A stretch of 64,000 nucleotides of DNA, taken from the NCBI GenBank assembly GCA_900318335.1, contig ONKF01000016.1, forward strand, positions 1 to 64,000. The letters are read 5' to 3'. Each line of letters begins with the position of its first letter. Position 1 is the stretch's first letter. Below, one piece after another: positions 16,523-26,200 of the stretch. This DNA is from an uncultured Prevotellaceae bacterium. Lineage in GTDB: Bacteria > Bacteroidota > Bacteroidia > Bacteroidales > Muribaculaceae. A program made the translations under genes and the position numbers. Under the pieces are notes generated by a model that was not told the DNA's origin, did not search any database, and worked only from the letters and a program-made list of their open reading frames with translations.

Positions 16523-17713
16523 TCATGATTCAGACGACTGGCGGGCACCGATTCGCCCATAGATGCGGTCCACCACAAGGGCTATCGCGCCGTCGCCAGT
16601 CACGTTGCAGGCGGTGCCGAAACTGTCCATCGTGATATACAACGCAATCATGACGGCCTGCTGATCGGGAGTAAAGCCCAGAATGGACTGCAGCACGCCC
16701 AGAGCTGCCATAATGGCTCCGCCAGGCACACCGGGAGCAGCCACCATCATCACGCCGAGCATGAGGATGAAACCGGTAAACAGACCGATGTTGATGCTGC
16801 CGCCCTGCATGATAAGCAACGCCACGGCACAGGCCGTGATTTTCATCGCGCTACCCGACAGGTGGATTGTCGCGCACAGGGGCACTACAAAGCCCGCGAT
16901 GCCGTCACTCACGCCGTTCTTTTTCACCTGGTTGAGTGTTACGGGAATCGTCGCTGCCGACGACGCGGTACCCAGGGCGGTAAAATAGGCAGGCAGCATG
17001 TTATAGAGCGCCTTGAAGGGGTTGCGCTTGGATATGGCACCCGCAATAACGTACTGGAACACGAGCAGGAGGATGTGCATCACAAAGATGACACCGATAA
17101 TCGCGATAAACACGTTGATGATGCGCCAAGCCTGGCCCGTGAAGGACATATTCAGGAATATCGAGAAGATATACAGGGGCAGGATGGGAATGAGGGCCAC
17201 CTCGATGGTCTTGGCGATAATATCGCGGAACTCTTGGAAACACTCCTTCAACCGTTGGGACTCAAAGAAGGAAATGCCCAAGCCCATCACAAAGGCCGAA
17301 ACCAGCGCGCTCATCACGTCAAACAGCGGCGGTATCTCGATGGTGAAGAAGGGCTTCAACTCTCCCGCTGTCGCCACAGCCTGGGCCGCTTTGCTCGGGT
17401 CAATGAGAGCGGGGAAAATGCCCGTGCTCACAAAATAGCTGAGATAGCCCGAAAATACCGTGTCTCCATAGGCAATTAAGGCCGTGATAACCAGTAGTTT
17501 GCCAGCGCCCTTGCCGATGTCGGCGATGGCAGGCGTCACCAGTCCCACAATGATGAGCGGGATGAGGAACGACAGGAAATGACTGAACACACTGTTAAAG
17601 GTGACAAAGCACCTAACAGCCCACTCGGGGAAGAACATACCACACAGCACACCCAGCACAATGGCGATGAGGATGCGCGGCAACAGACCTATCTTAATGG
17701 ATTTCATCAACAT
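16523..17713 (-). CDS. Dicarboxylate/amino acid:cation symporter (DAACS family)
   Basis: A 396-residue inner-membrane transporter of the GltP/SstT fold. Hydrophobic helices run throughout, and typical blocks are present: the serine-rich ALGTASSAATIPVTLN re-entrant loop region, LSGSAMKITACAVALLIMQ, and PGVPGGAIMAALGVLQ near the end with TMDSFGTACNVTGDGAIAL. It imports acidic or small neutral amino acids or C4-dicarboxylates with Na+ or H+; which of these cannot be read from sequence. A second in-frame ATG lies six bases inside. A TACCTTTG -7 element is upstream at 17742-17749. Confidence 0.92.
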   Translation of the reverse strand: MLMKSIKIGLLPRILIAIVLGVLCGMFFPEWAVRCFVTFNSVFSHFLSFLIPLIIVGLVTPAIADIGKGAGKLLVITALIAYGDTVFSGYLSYFVSTGIFPALIDPSKAAQAVATAGELKPFFTIEIPPLFDVMSALVSAFVMGLGISFFESQRLKECFQEFRDIIAKTIEVALIPILPLYIFSIFLNMSFTGQAWRIINVFIAIIGVIFVMHILLLVFQYVIAGAISKRNPFKALYNMLPAYFTALGTASSAATIPVTLNQVKKNGVSDGIAGFVVPLCATIHLSGSAMKITACAVALLIMQGGSINIGLFTGFILMLGVMMVAAPGVPGGAIMAALGVLQSILGFTPDQQAVMIALYITMDSFGTACNVTGDGAIALVVDRIYGRIGARQSSES

Positions 17714-17736
17714 TTATTGATTGAATATTAATATTT

Positions 17737-17770
17737 TTTGGCAAAGGTAATATTTTTTATCGTAAATTTG
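17737..17770 (+). promoter_or_regulatory. Promoter of the FemAB/GNAT-like gene and flippase operon
   Basis: TTTG (17737-17740), 22 bases and TAAATTTG (17763-17770). Transcription would start just before a 32-codon upstream ORF at 17781. Confidence 0.6.
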
Positions 17771-17780
17771 CGTTTTTAAT

Positions 17781-17879
17781 ATGAACGACTTGTCCTTGAT
17801 GGGCTTAATGCTGGAGGACAACCCTGTTTACATAATACATTATATATATTATATATCAAAGCGTACTTTATTGTGGTAG
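17781..17879 (+). CDS. Possible 32-residue leader peptide overlapping the next start codon
   Basis: ATG at 17781 opens a 32-codon frame (MNDLSLMGLMLEDNPVYIIH and on) that stops at TAG 17877-17879. It overlaps the GTG start (17873) of the acyltransferase-like gene. It begins about 8 bases after the predicted transcription start. No family is recognised. It may be a translational-coupling device, or chance. Confidence 0.3.
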   Translation: MNDLSLMGLMLEDNPVYIIHYIYYISKRTLLW

Positions 17880-18814
17880 AGATTATCAGATATGACGCCT
17901 CGATGGCTGCCCGATGGGACGAATTTGCCCGGGCGAGCCGCAATGCGACTTTCCTGCATCAGCGCGGCTATATGGACTATCACAGCGACCGTTTTACCGA
18001 CTGCTCGCTGGTAGCCCTGCGCGATGGCAAGCTTTGTGCCCTGCTGCCCGCCTGTGTGGACGGCGACACGCTCTATTCCCACCGCGGCCTCACTTACGGT
18101 GGCTGGCTCGTTCCCCTCAAGCACTATGACACCACCGTGATGATCGAGGTGATGGATGCTGCCATTGGGTGGATGCGTTCCAATGGGCTTAAGCACCTCA
18201 TTTACAAGGCCGTACCCCACATCTACCACCGATACCCATGCGAAGAGGACCTGTATGCCCTCTTCCGCCACCACGCCTCGCTCATCGAGGTCAACATCTC
18301 GACCACCATCGACCTGGCTCATCCCCTCCCCCTGGACCGAGGCAACAAGAGCGGTGCCAACGCGGCACGCAAGGCGGGCATCACCGTCGGCACGAGTGAC
18401 GATTGGGAGGGTTACTGGCATCTGCTGTCGTCACTGCTTGACGAGCGATACGGCACTCGCCCCGTGCACACCCTCAACGAGATGCGACTGCTGCATGGCC
18501 GTTTCCCCAATGACATCGTGCTGCACACAGCCACCTTGGGCGGTGAACTCCTGGCAGGAGTGGTCATGTACCTATCGCAACCTGTCGCCCACTGCCAGTA
18601 CATCGGCGCATCGCCTGCCGGCAAGGACAGTAAGGCACTGACTCTGCTGTTTGACCACCTCATCACCGAGTACAAGCAAGCGGGATACCGCTACTTTGAC
18701 TTCGGCATCTCCAACGAGGACCACGGACGTTACCTCAACGAGGGCCTCGTGAGGCAGAAGTCCCGTCTGGGTGGGCGCGGCATCGTCTATAACACCTATC
18801 AGGTTGATCTCTAA
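17873..18814 (+). CDS. GNAT/FemAB-like acyl- or aminoacyl-transferase of a surface-glycan operon
   Basis: The 313-residue protein starts at GTG. It has the two-lobed GNAT arrangement of FemAB-like proteins. The N-terminal part contains NATFLHQRGYMDYHSDRF, a pattern seen in polysaccharide-cluster GNAT proteins. The C-terminal part contains GELLAGVVMYL and HCQYIGASPAGKDSKALTLL. GYRYFDFGISNEDHGRYLNE is the signature seen just before the end in this family. It sits 15 bases before a Wzx-like flippase, so it probably modifies a lipid-linked or surface sugar with an acyl or aminoacyl group. The family is confident; the exact reaction is inferred from context. Confidence 0.75.
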   Translation: MVEIIRYDASMAARWDEFARASRNATFLHQRGYMDYHSDRFTDCSLVALRDGKLCALLPACVDGDTLYSHRGLTYGGWLVPLKHYDTTVMIEVMDAAIGWMRSNGLKHLIYKAVPHIYHRYPCEEDLYALFRHHASLIEVNISTTIDLAHPLPLDRGNKSGANAARKAGITVGTSDDWEGYWHLLSSLLDERYGTRPVHTLNEMRLLHGRFPNDIVLHTATLGGELLAGVVMYLSQPVAHCQYIGASPAGKDSKALTLLFDHLITEYKQAGYRYFDFGISNEDHGRYLNEGLVRQKSRLGGRGIVYNTYQVDL

Positions 18815-18829
18815 CCCACGCGTTTATTC

Positions 18830-20266
18830 ATGGCAGGCAAGGGCAGCAGCATATCACGCATGGCGATGAAGGCGATGGGCCTCTTCGGTGGGGTCCAGAT
18901 CGCGGGCATCCTGTGTTCCATTATCCGCACTAAGCTCGTCGCCATGTGGATCGGTCCCGTCGGGGTGGGACTGTTCGGTCTATTCAATAACGCCCTCGAG
19001 ATGATCTCGACAGGCACCAACCTGGGCATCCGCTCGAGCAGCGTGCGCGACATCTCCCAGGCTCTCACGGGACGCAACCCCGAACTCGTTTCCCGCATGG
19101 TTACGGTGGTCCGCAAGTGGTCGATGTGGCTTGGACTCGCCGGAGCATTGGTCACGCTGACGTTGGCGCCGTTACTGAGCCAACTCACATTTGGCGACTC
19201 GACCCACATCTGGGGGTTTGTCGCCCTGAGTATCGCCGTATTGCTGCAGGCGCTTACCAATGGCGAATATGCCATCCTGCAGGGCACCGCGCGTCTCAAG
19301 CGTCTGGCCAGTGTCACCCTGTGGGGAACCATCGTGGGCTTGGCTGTGTCCATCCCGCTGTTCTACTGGCTGCGTGAGCGCAGTATCCTGCCGTCGATTC
19401 TCGCCTATGCCGCAGCGCTGGCCCTGTTCGCCTGGGTCTTCCGCAACCGTGACTATCCAGCCGTGGCGATGAACCGCCGCGAGACCTTCGACATGGGCAA
19501 GGGCTTTGTTCAACTGGGCATTTTCATGACCCTGGGCAACTTTGCCGGCATCCTGGCCAGCTACGCCTTCAACTCGTGGCTTAACGTCAATGCCGGCACC
19601 GAGGCCGTGGGTTTCTATCAGGCCGGTTACACACTCATCAACAAATACACGGGGCTGATTCTCACCGCACTGGGCATGGAGTACTACCCTCGCCTGGCAC
19701 GCGTTGCCGACAGCCGCATCCGTCTGCGCGCCTTTGTTTCCCAGGAAATCAACCTCGCCATCGCCGTCATGGCTCCCGTGGTGGCCCTGTTCATCCTGCT
19801 GCGCGAGCTCATCGTGTGGATTCTCTACACCCCTGAGTTCAACGTCATCTTCGCCTTTGTCTCGTGGGGCATGATAGGTACCGTGCTGCGCACCCTGTCG
19901 TGGTGCCTGGCCTTCACCATTCTGGCCAAGGGCGACGGCAAGACTTACCTGTGGACCGAGGTCGCAAGCGCTGTCATCAACCTGGTGCTCAACATCGTGT
20001 TCTACCGCTGGTGGGGGCTCACAGGACTGGGTGTCGCATTCCTCGTGTCCTACCTGCTCTACACCCTCATCATCGCCGTGGTTTACTTCAGGGTCTACCG
20101 CCTGCAGGTCACCCGTGCATGCCTATACAACCTGCTGTGGACGCTCGTCGTGGCGTCGGGTGTGATGGCAGCCATGCAGTCGGGCCAGACGCTTATCGCC
20201 TCTATCATCACGGCTGTCAGCATCGTCATTGCCATTCGCCAGATCATCGTCCTGTGGCGCCGATAA
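18830..20266 (+). CDS. O-antigen translocase, Wzx-type polysaccharide flippase (MOP superfamily)
   Basis: A 478-residue polytopic membrane protein with about twelve to fourteen hydrophobic helices and the length of WzxE-like translocases. The N-terminus (KAMGLFGGVQIAGILCSIIR, then TKLVAMWIGPVGVGLFGLFN) matches the O-antigen translocase group. It flips undecaprenyl-linked oligosaccharide across the inner membrane. It is co-transcribed with the FemAB/GNAT-like gene 15 bases upstream. No Wzy polymerase or glycosyltransferase genes lie next to it, so this is a small detached glycan operon. Confidence 0.88.
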   Translation: MAGKGSSISRMAMKAMGLFGGVQIAGILCSIIRTKLVAMWIGPVGVGLFGLFNNALEMISTGTNLGIRSSSVRDISQALTGRNPELVSRMVTVVRKWSMWLGLAGALVTLTLAPLLSQLTFGDSTHIWGFVALSIAVLLQALTNGEYAILQGTARLKRLASVTLWGTIVGLAVSIPLFYWLRERSILPSILAYAAALALFAWVFRNRDYPAVAMNRRETFDMGKGFVQLGIFMTLGNFAGILASYAFNSWLNVNAGTEAVGFYQAGYTLINKYTGLILTALGMEYYPRLARVADSRIRLRAFVSQEINLAIAVMAPVVALFILLRELIVWILYTPEFNVIFAFVSWGMIGTVLRTLSWCLAFTILAKGDGKTYLWTEVASAVINLVLNIVFYRWWGLTGLGVAFLVSYLLYTLIIAVVYFRVYRLQVTRACLYNLLWTLVVASGVMAAMQSGQTLIASIITAVSIVIAIRQIIVLWRR

Positions 20267-20494
20267 TGGCAAAATGCTATCACAACTACCATAAACGGTA
20301 GCTGCGCTAACTAACATCAGTTAATTTTTAATAAACGAGGATGAATTTATTAACAATCTGGTGCTTTATTTGAATATTATTGTGTACCTTTGCACCGTTA
20401 AACCAAAATATTAACCGCGAGGGATCTCACCTGCAATATGTTGAGATTCTTCTAATTTTTTGAATCTTAAAAATTAAAAAACACAGTATTTAGC

Positions 20495-20968
20495 ATGGCT
20501 ATTACTTACATGACACAGGAAGGTTACGACAAGAAGATGGCCGAACTGAAGCATCTTGAAAATGTCGAACGTCCCGATGTTGTCCGCGCCATTGTCGAGG
20601 CCAGGGACAAGGGAGACCTTTCAGAGAACGCAGAATATGATGCCGCCAAGGAGCGCCAGGGCATGCTCGAAGCCAAGATTGCCGAGCTCAAGTCACTCAT
20701 CGCATCGGCCCGCATCATCGACGAGAGCAAGATTTCGACCGACGAGGTACAGCTGCTCAACAAGGTGACCATACGCAACCTCAAGAACAAGGCCACGGTG
20801 GCCTACACCATCGTTACCGAGACCGAGGCCAACCTGCGCGAGGGCAAAATCTCCATCTCTACCCCCATCGCCAAGGGTCTGCTCGGCCACAAGGTGGGCG
20901 ATACCGTCGAGGTACAGGCTCCTGCCGGACTGATGAAGTTTGAGATCCTGAAAATCGAAGTCGGCTAA
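20495..20968 (+). CDS. greA: Transcription elongation factor GreA
   Basis: 157 residues, the standard length. The N-terminal coiled coil (residues 1-75, with RPDVVRAIVEARDKGDLSEN and AEYDAAKERQ) carries the acidic tip that enters the RNA polymerase secondary channel. It stimulates cleavage of backtracked transcripts. The C-terminal FKBP-like domain ends with PIAKGLLGHKVGDTVEV. A TACCTTTG -7 element at 20385-20392 gives a leader of about 100 bases, but no clean -33 is seen. A HIT gene follows 32 bases later, a pairing common in Bacteroidales. Confidence 0.97.
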   Translation: MAITYMTQEGYDKKMAELKHLENVERPDVVRAIVEARDKGDLSENAEYDAAKERQGMLEAKIAELKSLIASARIIDESKISTDEVQLLNKVTIRNLKNKATVAYTIVTETEANLREGKISISTPIAKGLLGHKVGDTVEVQAPAGLMKFEILKIEVG

Positions 20969-21000
20969 TCATCCAAAACGCGAATTAATCTTATAGAGAT

Positions 21001-21393
21001 ATGGCAACTATTTTCAGCAAAATCGCCGCTGGCGAGATTCCCAGCTACAAGGTGGCCGAGGACGACAACTACTTCGCATTCCTCGACATCAATCCCATGG
21101 CAAAGGGTCACACCCTGGTCATCCCCAAGCACGAGGTGAACTACATGTTTGACCTCGATGAGCAGGAATACATGGGCCTGTGGGCCTTTGCACGCAAGGT
21201 CGCCATGGCACTCGAGCAGGCTGTGCCCTGCAAGCGCATCGGCATCGGTGTGCTCGGTATGGAAGTGCCCCATTGCCACATCCACCTCGTTCCCTTGCAG
21301 ACCGAGAAGGACATGGCTTTCGGAGGCCCCAAGCTGACCCTCCCCGCCGAGGAGATGCAGGCCATCGCCGACGCCATTGCAGCCAAGCTCTGA
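21001..21393 (+). CDS. HIT family nucleotide-binding protein (Hint-like)
   Basis: 130 residues, typical of HIT hydrolases. The start FSKIAAGEIPSYKVAEDDNY and the histidine triad HCHIHLVPL (about 91-99) define the family. Members cleave adenosine phosphoramidates or related nucleotides through a nucleotidyl-His intermediate. It is likely co-transcribed with greA and is followed by a strong hairpin. The physiological substrate is not known. Confidence 0.95.
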   Translation: MATIFSKIAAGEIPSYKVAEDDNYFAFLDINPMAKGHTLVIPKHEVNYMFDLDEQEYMGLWAFARKVAMALEQAVPCKRIGIGVLGMEVPHCHIHLVPLQTEKDMAFGGPKLTLPAEEMQAIADAIAAKL

Positions 21394-21706
21394 TCCAAAT
21401 CAGATTCATCCACAGCATCATCATGGGCGCCAGACCGTTTCTCGACGGTTCTGGCGCCCATGCCTTATCACCTATATTCACTTAAGTCTACCACACCATC
21501 AGAAATCATGGTTTTTCACTAAAAATACAAAAATTATTACTAAATCTTCCCATCTTTCCACAAAATCGATTATATTTGTAACTTGTAATAACCAAAATCC
21601 CCAATCACATCATTGCACTATGCGCCATCAAATTCATAGTGATACCAGTTTTTAGTGATTCAGAAAGTTGATAACCAAAATTTAGAGACATTAATATAAT
21701 AACAAC
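21394..21706 (+). promoter_or_regulatory. Intergenic region: HIT terminator and promoter of the secreted-protein operon
   Basis: There is no gene here. A terminator hairpin (ATGGGCGCCAGA at 21423-21434 with TCTGGCGCCCAT at 21450-21461) ends the greA-HIT operon. TATATTTG at 21571-21578 is a good -7 element for the next gene, giving a leader of about 125 bases. No clear -33 is visible. Confidence 0.6.
21423..21461 (+). terminator. Terminator of the greA-HIT operon
   Basis: A 12-base perfect stem (21423-21434 with 21450-21461) with additional inner ACCGT/ACGGT pairing. There is little U tract after it. Confidence 0.7.
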
Positions 21707-23287
21707 ATGAGAAAATTTCATTACTTAATTACGTGCAGCCTGTTGATTGCAATAGGCTGGGCTAATGCTTTAGCCCAGGAATCACCCACCGTGAATCCTG
21801 CCCAACGCCTCAATCTCGAGCTCATCAATAACCAGAGCACCTTCGTCATCGATGAGGTGAACGGCAACCGGAACGAGTACACGAACACCTTCCGACTCAC
21901 CCAACCGACCGACTACAAACTCACGGCCGGCATGCTCAAGCAGGGTGACAACTACATCACCCTCACCCGCTATGACGATGAGGCCAATGACATCCCCTTT
22001 GCCCGCATCAACCTTAGCGCCACGACTACGACGCCCAAATCGGAGGTCATCGACATACTCGACTTTTACCAGGACGGTGAGGGAGCCCACTCTGGTTCGG
22101 TCACGCTCACCCAAGCGGATTTAGGCAGCGACAGCAACTGGGGCACCAACGGAACCAACCTCATCTGGCAAGCCAGTGGTTATGCCTACATCTCAGGTGC
22201 AGGTGGTTTCACCTTTACGGTTCCTGCAGGTTACAGCGATGCTCAGATGCAGTTCATCATCTACAACGGCACGGACGCCCGTGGCGGCTATTGGGCCTAC
22301 AACCTCAATGATGAAGGGTGGAGGGTTGCCTCAACTGCGACTGCAAGCAGCTCATCATCGTTTGTACTCACTGGGGTGAATAGCGGCGATGTGATCAGTT
22401 TTTACGGTGCGCGTGTTTATAACAACCAATATCAGTTGTATCAGTCTCCAGACATTGAGCTCATTGGTGTAGTGCATTTGCCCTCTTCCTATGTCCCCAC
22501 CATCGAGGTGACACCGACCCTCAGCTACTGGGATCAGAATAATGGTGACTGGAGCACCCCAAGTTCACTGGGCGGCAGTACCACCTATACTCCTAACGAT
22601 GCTATTGACCTGCCCAGCCTAGGCATCATCTCAGACCAATTTGCTGAGCAAACTGACAATAACAGCCATTCGGACTACTACAATTACAAGGCCGACTTAG
22701 ATGCCAACGTTATCATACCCACGAACGGTGAGACGGGACTGGACTTCTATGCAAGCGCCGATTTCACGGCCTGCACTACAACCAACCCCAGCTCTGGAAC
22801 CTTGACGGGACACAACGGCTGGTCATTCAATAGCGCCAGTGCATATATGGATGACAATAACGGCATCTGGGCTTATATAGCTTATTATGGTGCCATTATA
22901 TTCCAAATGCCCGAGACATTTTTGGGCAACAGTGTCACCGTTACTGTGACATCAGGTCCAAACCTTGATAATTCTGACAACAATTATACAGGCATCCTGT
23001 ATGTCAATGATGTCCTATATACTTTCACCGGCAGTGGAACCCACTCCTGGACTGTACCCGTCAGCGCTGGCGGCATCATCGAGTTTAAGACCGACGGACA
23101 GACCTACTCGACCGATATCGCAAGTATAGTTATCAGTAGTGGCAACGGTCATGCCATGAGCGCACCAGCACAAGCTTCCAACGGGGAGTTCACATCTCTT
23201 CCCCGCGAACTGAAGGTCAAAACGGCTCTGCCTATCGAACAGAGCAAGAAACAGCGTGAATTCAAGGCAATCATTAACGACAAATAA
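21707..23287 (+). CDS. Secreted protein of unknown function
   Basis: 526 residues with a clear signal peptide ending NALAQESPT. I do not recognise a family. The sequence is rich in Ser, Thr, Asn, Gly and aromatic residues and looks all-beta. Two segments resemble each other in style: SGAGGFTFTVPAGYSDAQMQ and GAIIFQMPETFLGNSVTVTV. They may be two jelly-roll-like domains. The C-terminal 40 residues are basic and do not match a T9SS sorting domain. The stop lies 11 bases before the subtilisin gene, so the two are almost certainly one operon. It could be a partner, substrate or inhibitor of that protease. Confidence 0.75.
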   Translation: MRKFHYLITCSLLIAIGWANALAQESPTVNPAQRLNLELINNQSTFVIDEVNGNRNEYTNTFRLTQPTDYKLTAGMLKQGDNYITLTRYDDEANDIPFARINLSATTTTPKSEVIDILDFYQDGEGAHSGSVTLTQADLGSDSNWGTNGTNLIWQASGYAYISGAGGFTFTVPAGYSDAQMQFIIYNGTDARGGYWAYNLNDEGWRVASTATASSSSSFVLTGVNSGDVISFYGARVYNNQYQLYQSPDIELIGVVHLPSSYVPTIEVTPTLSYWDQNNGDWSTPSSLGGSTTYTPNDAIDLPSLGIISDQFAEQTDNNSHSDYYNYKADLDANVIIPTNGETGLDFYASADFTACTTTNPSSGTLTGHNGWSFNSASAYMDDNNGIWAYIAYYGAIIFQMPETFLGNSVTVTVTSGPNLDNSDNNYTGILYVNDVLYTFTGSGTHSWTVPVSAGGIIEFKTDGQTYSTDIASIVISSGNGHAMSAPAQASNGEFTSLPRELKVKTALPIEQSKKQREFKAIINDK

Positions 23288-23298
23288 GACATCAAGAT

Positions 23299-26200
23299 AT
23301 GAAAACGATAGTTAACAAATTACGCTTCTTGCTGGTTCTGGGCTTTATCGCCCTAGCCATGTCATCATGGAGCCAAGCCGTGCCCTACATCAACAAGATG
23401 TCCATCACGACCCAATTATTTCTTGAGGAAATGGCAGGCAACATCACCTTTGACCATAAGGCCCTTCCTGCCAAGTCCACCAGTACAGGAGTAAAGCCGC
23501 TTCCAAAACCTCGTCGTCCTATTGCCGCTCCTGACACCATAGACGGCAAAGTATATATTGATGCTACGATTCGCGTTACTAACAACACTGACATTGAAGA
23601 CCTTCAAAGACTAGGCGTCATCATCCAGTGTAAATTTGACAAAGGATTATTGACAGCAGCTATCCCCATCGACATGATTGACGATGTTGCAGCCATTGAG
23701 GGTGTGAAGCGAATCAACGTTTCAGCCATTATGAGACCTTTGACTAATCGGGCACGCCAGACGACCAACGTTGATGACGTACTTACACATTCAGCGGATG
23801 CAATTGCAGCTGGTTTGCCTAGCATCTTTGATGGTTCGGGTGTCATTTTGGGAATTATTGATACGGGTATCGATTTCCAACATAAGGCATTTACTGACAA
23901 AAACGGAAACACGCGCATTAAGGGTGTTTATTGCTATGATGGTGATAATGACAATGTGGTAGATTGGGCTGGAAGTGGAACGCTACCTACCACCGATGAC
24001 AACTCAGAAGACCACGGGACCCACACCAGCAGCATTGCTGGTGGTTCAAGCGTTATCATTAGTGGCTCTACCGTAACAGTGACTGATAATCACGCCAATG
24101 CGACATACGGCGGCATGGCTCCTGGAGCAGACTTATACTTGGCAGCTACGCGGTTATCTATGAACCATATTCTTAATTCTTTCCAAAGTATGGCCAACTA
24201 TGCGAACGCACAAAACAAACCTCTTGTTGTCAATAACAGTTGGGGTAGTGCAGGTTGGTATTCACGTAACGGATACTCTGATATCTCTGACGTGATAGAA
24301 CAATACTTTGGCGACAGTCATCCCAATCACATTTGCTTGTTTGCATCGGGTAATGAAGCAGGCCGAGGCCTTGAAAGCGGTTTAGGTGGCGGTATGTATG
24401 TTACGGGAACATCATCTCAACAGCATCCATTGGGCACTATTGTTCGCAGTAATACTAACGTCGAGAATTCAAACCTTCAATATTATTATGGATTGCTTGC
24501 CAATGCATGGACCCGCGCTACTGATGCTACTGGTATCGGCATCAATATTCATGTCATCAACAAAAGCACCGGCGCCCTCTTCAAGAGCTATTCTTATTCA
24601 AGCACCGTCAACAATAGCCAGAACAATTTCACCTTAGAAGGTCTAAACCTGTCTGTGTGGGTTCTTTTTGACTATGTAGGTGCACAACAAGGACGGCACC
24701 AAGTAGCTGTTTATACAGAGGATTATACTTACACCAGCACTTACGTTTTTGCTATTGAAGTATATCCCATCGGTGGTTCAAGCTCCATTGTGGATATCTA
24801 TGGTGGAGATTATACATATCTTATCAGCAACGTAAACACAAGTAATCATACTTGGGTAGCTGGCACTGATGATATGAGTGTAGGTGATGAGTGTATGGAT
24901 TCCAATGTCATATCTGTAGGTTCTTACGTAACCCGTAACGGTGCGACCAGCACTGGCGATATTTCTTACTTTTCGAGTTATGCCACCACTGGTTCTGGCC
25001 CTACTGGTGTTCAGCATCCATGGATTACTGCACCAGGTGAGGTTATAACCTCGGCATTTAATCACTACGTTTCATCCAGCAACCACACCGTCACGGCAGG
25101 TAGCTCTAATGGTATTTACGGAGACATGTCGGGCACATCTATGGCAACGCCAGCTGTAGCTGGTATCGTTGCCTTGTGGTTACAAGCAGCCCAACAAGTG
25201 GGAAAGGACCTGACCCTCAGCGATGTTAAAAACATCATGGCTGAGACTGCTATCCATGACCAATGGACTAATGGCACAAATGCCAGCCACTTCGGTAATG
25301 GCAAAATCAATGCCCTAGGTGGTATTGAATATATCTTGCGTGAATATGCTCAACCCATGATTTTAGCTACACCCAGTACTATCACCTTTGAGGGTGCACC
25401 AGGCGGTTCCTATACCGAAACTGTCACTGTTGGTGGCATCGACCTAACAGGCAATATTACAGCTACACTGAACGACGCCAACGGTGTTTACAGCATCAAT
25501 ACGACCAGCTTTGATAGTAATGGGGGCAACTTAGTTATCACTTATTCACCCTCGAGTCAAGGCACTCACAATGCCACTATCACGTTGAGCAGCCAAGGTA
25601 TTGACCCCGTGACCGTTACTATCAACGGAAGAGCAAGAATAGTTACTGATGCCATCGTAGCCGATGCGACAAATGAAAACAATACTCTTCCTGTTTACGG
25701 TACTAATCATAATCGTACTCAGACTAACCAAATGCTGTATCCCGTAACAGAGTTCACTGGGAAAGGCATGGAAGGCAAGACCATCAAGAAGATAACATTT
25801 TACCCAAGAAATGGAATTAACTTCCGTGGTGGTTCCGTAACCGTCAAATTAGCCAATATGCCAGCAAACACATCAGGTTACACTAGCAATAATCCTACTC
25901 GTAAAACTGCGACCTTTGTCACTGTTAAGACTTTGAGTGTGCCCAGCACAGCTCAGACAAACTTGACTGAGTGGGTATTTGAAGACCTGACTGGTGACTT
26001 CACCTATGAAGGCGGAGACCTACTCATCGAGGTGACAACAACTACCGGAACCGCTGCAGATACCTATTTCTATGGCAAGAGTTACACTAATTCTTATCCA
26101 AGTTATTATTCATACATAAGATCTGGTCGAACCACATCTGCCGGCCAGAGGTTCTTGCCTAAGGTGAAGTTTGAGTGGGATGCTCCATTTATTGAAGGTG

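Noticed and set aside
20393-20494. Riboswitch in the 100-base greA leader
   Set aside because: Only a short 6-base stem (ATCTCA/TGAGAT) is visible and no known aptamer motif is present.
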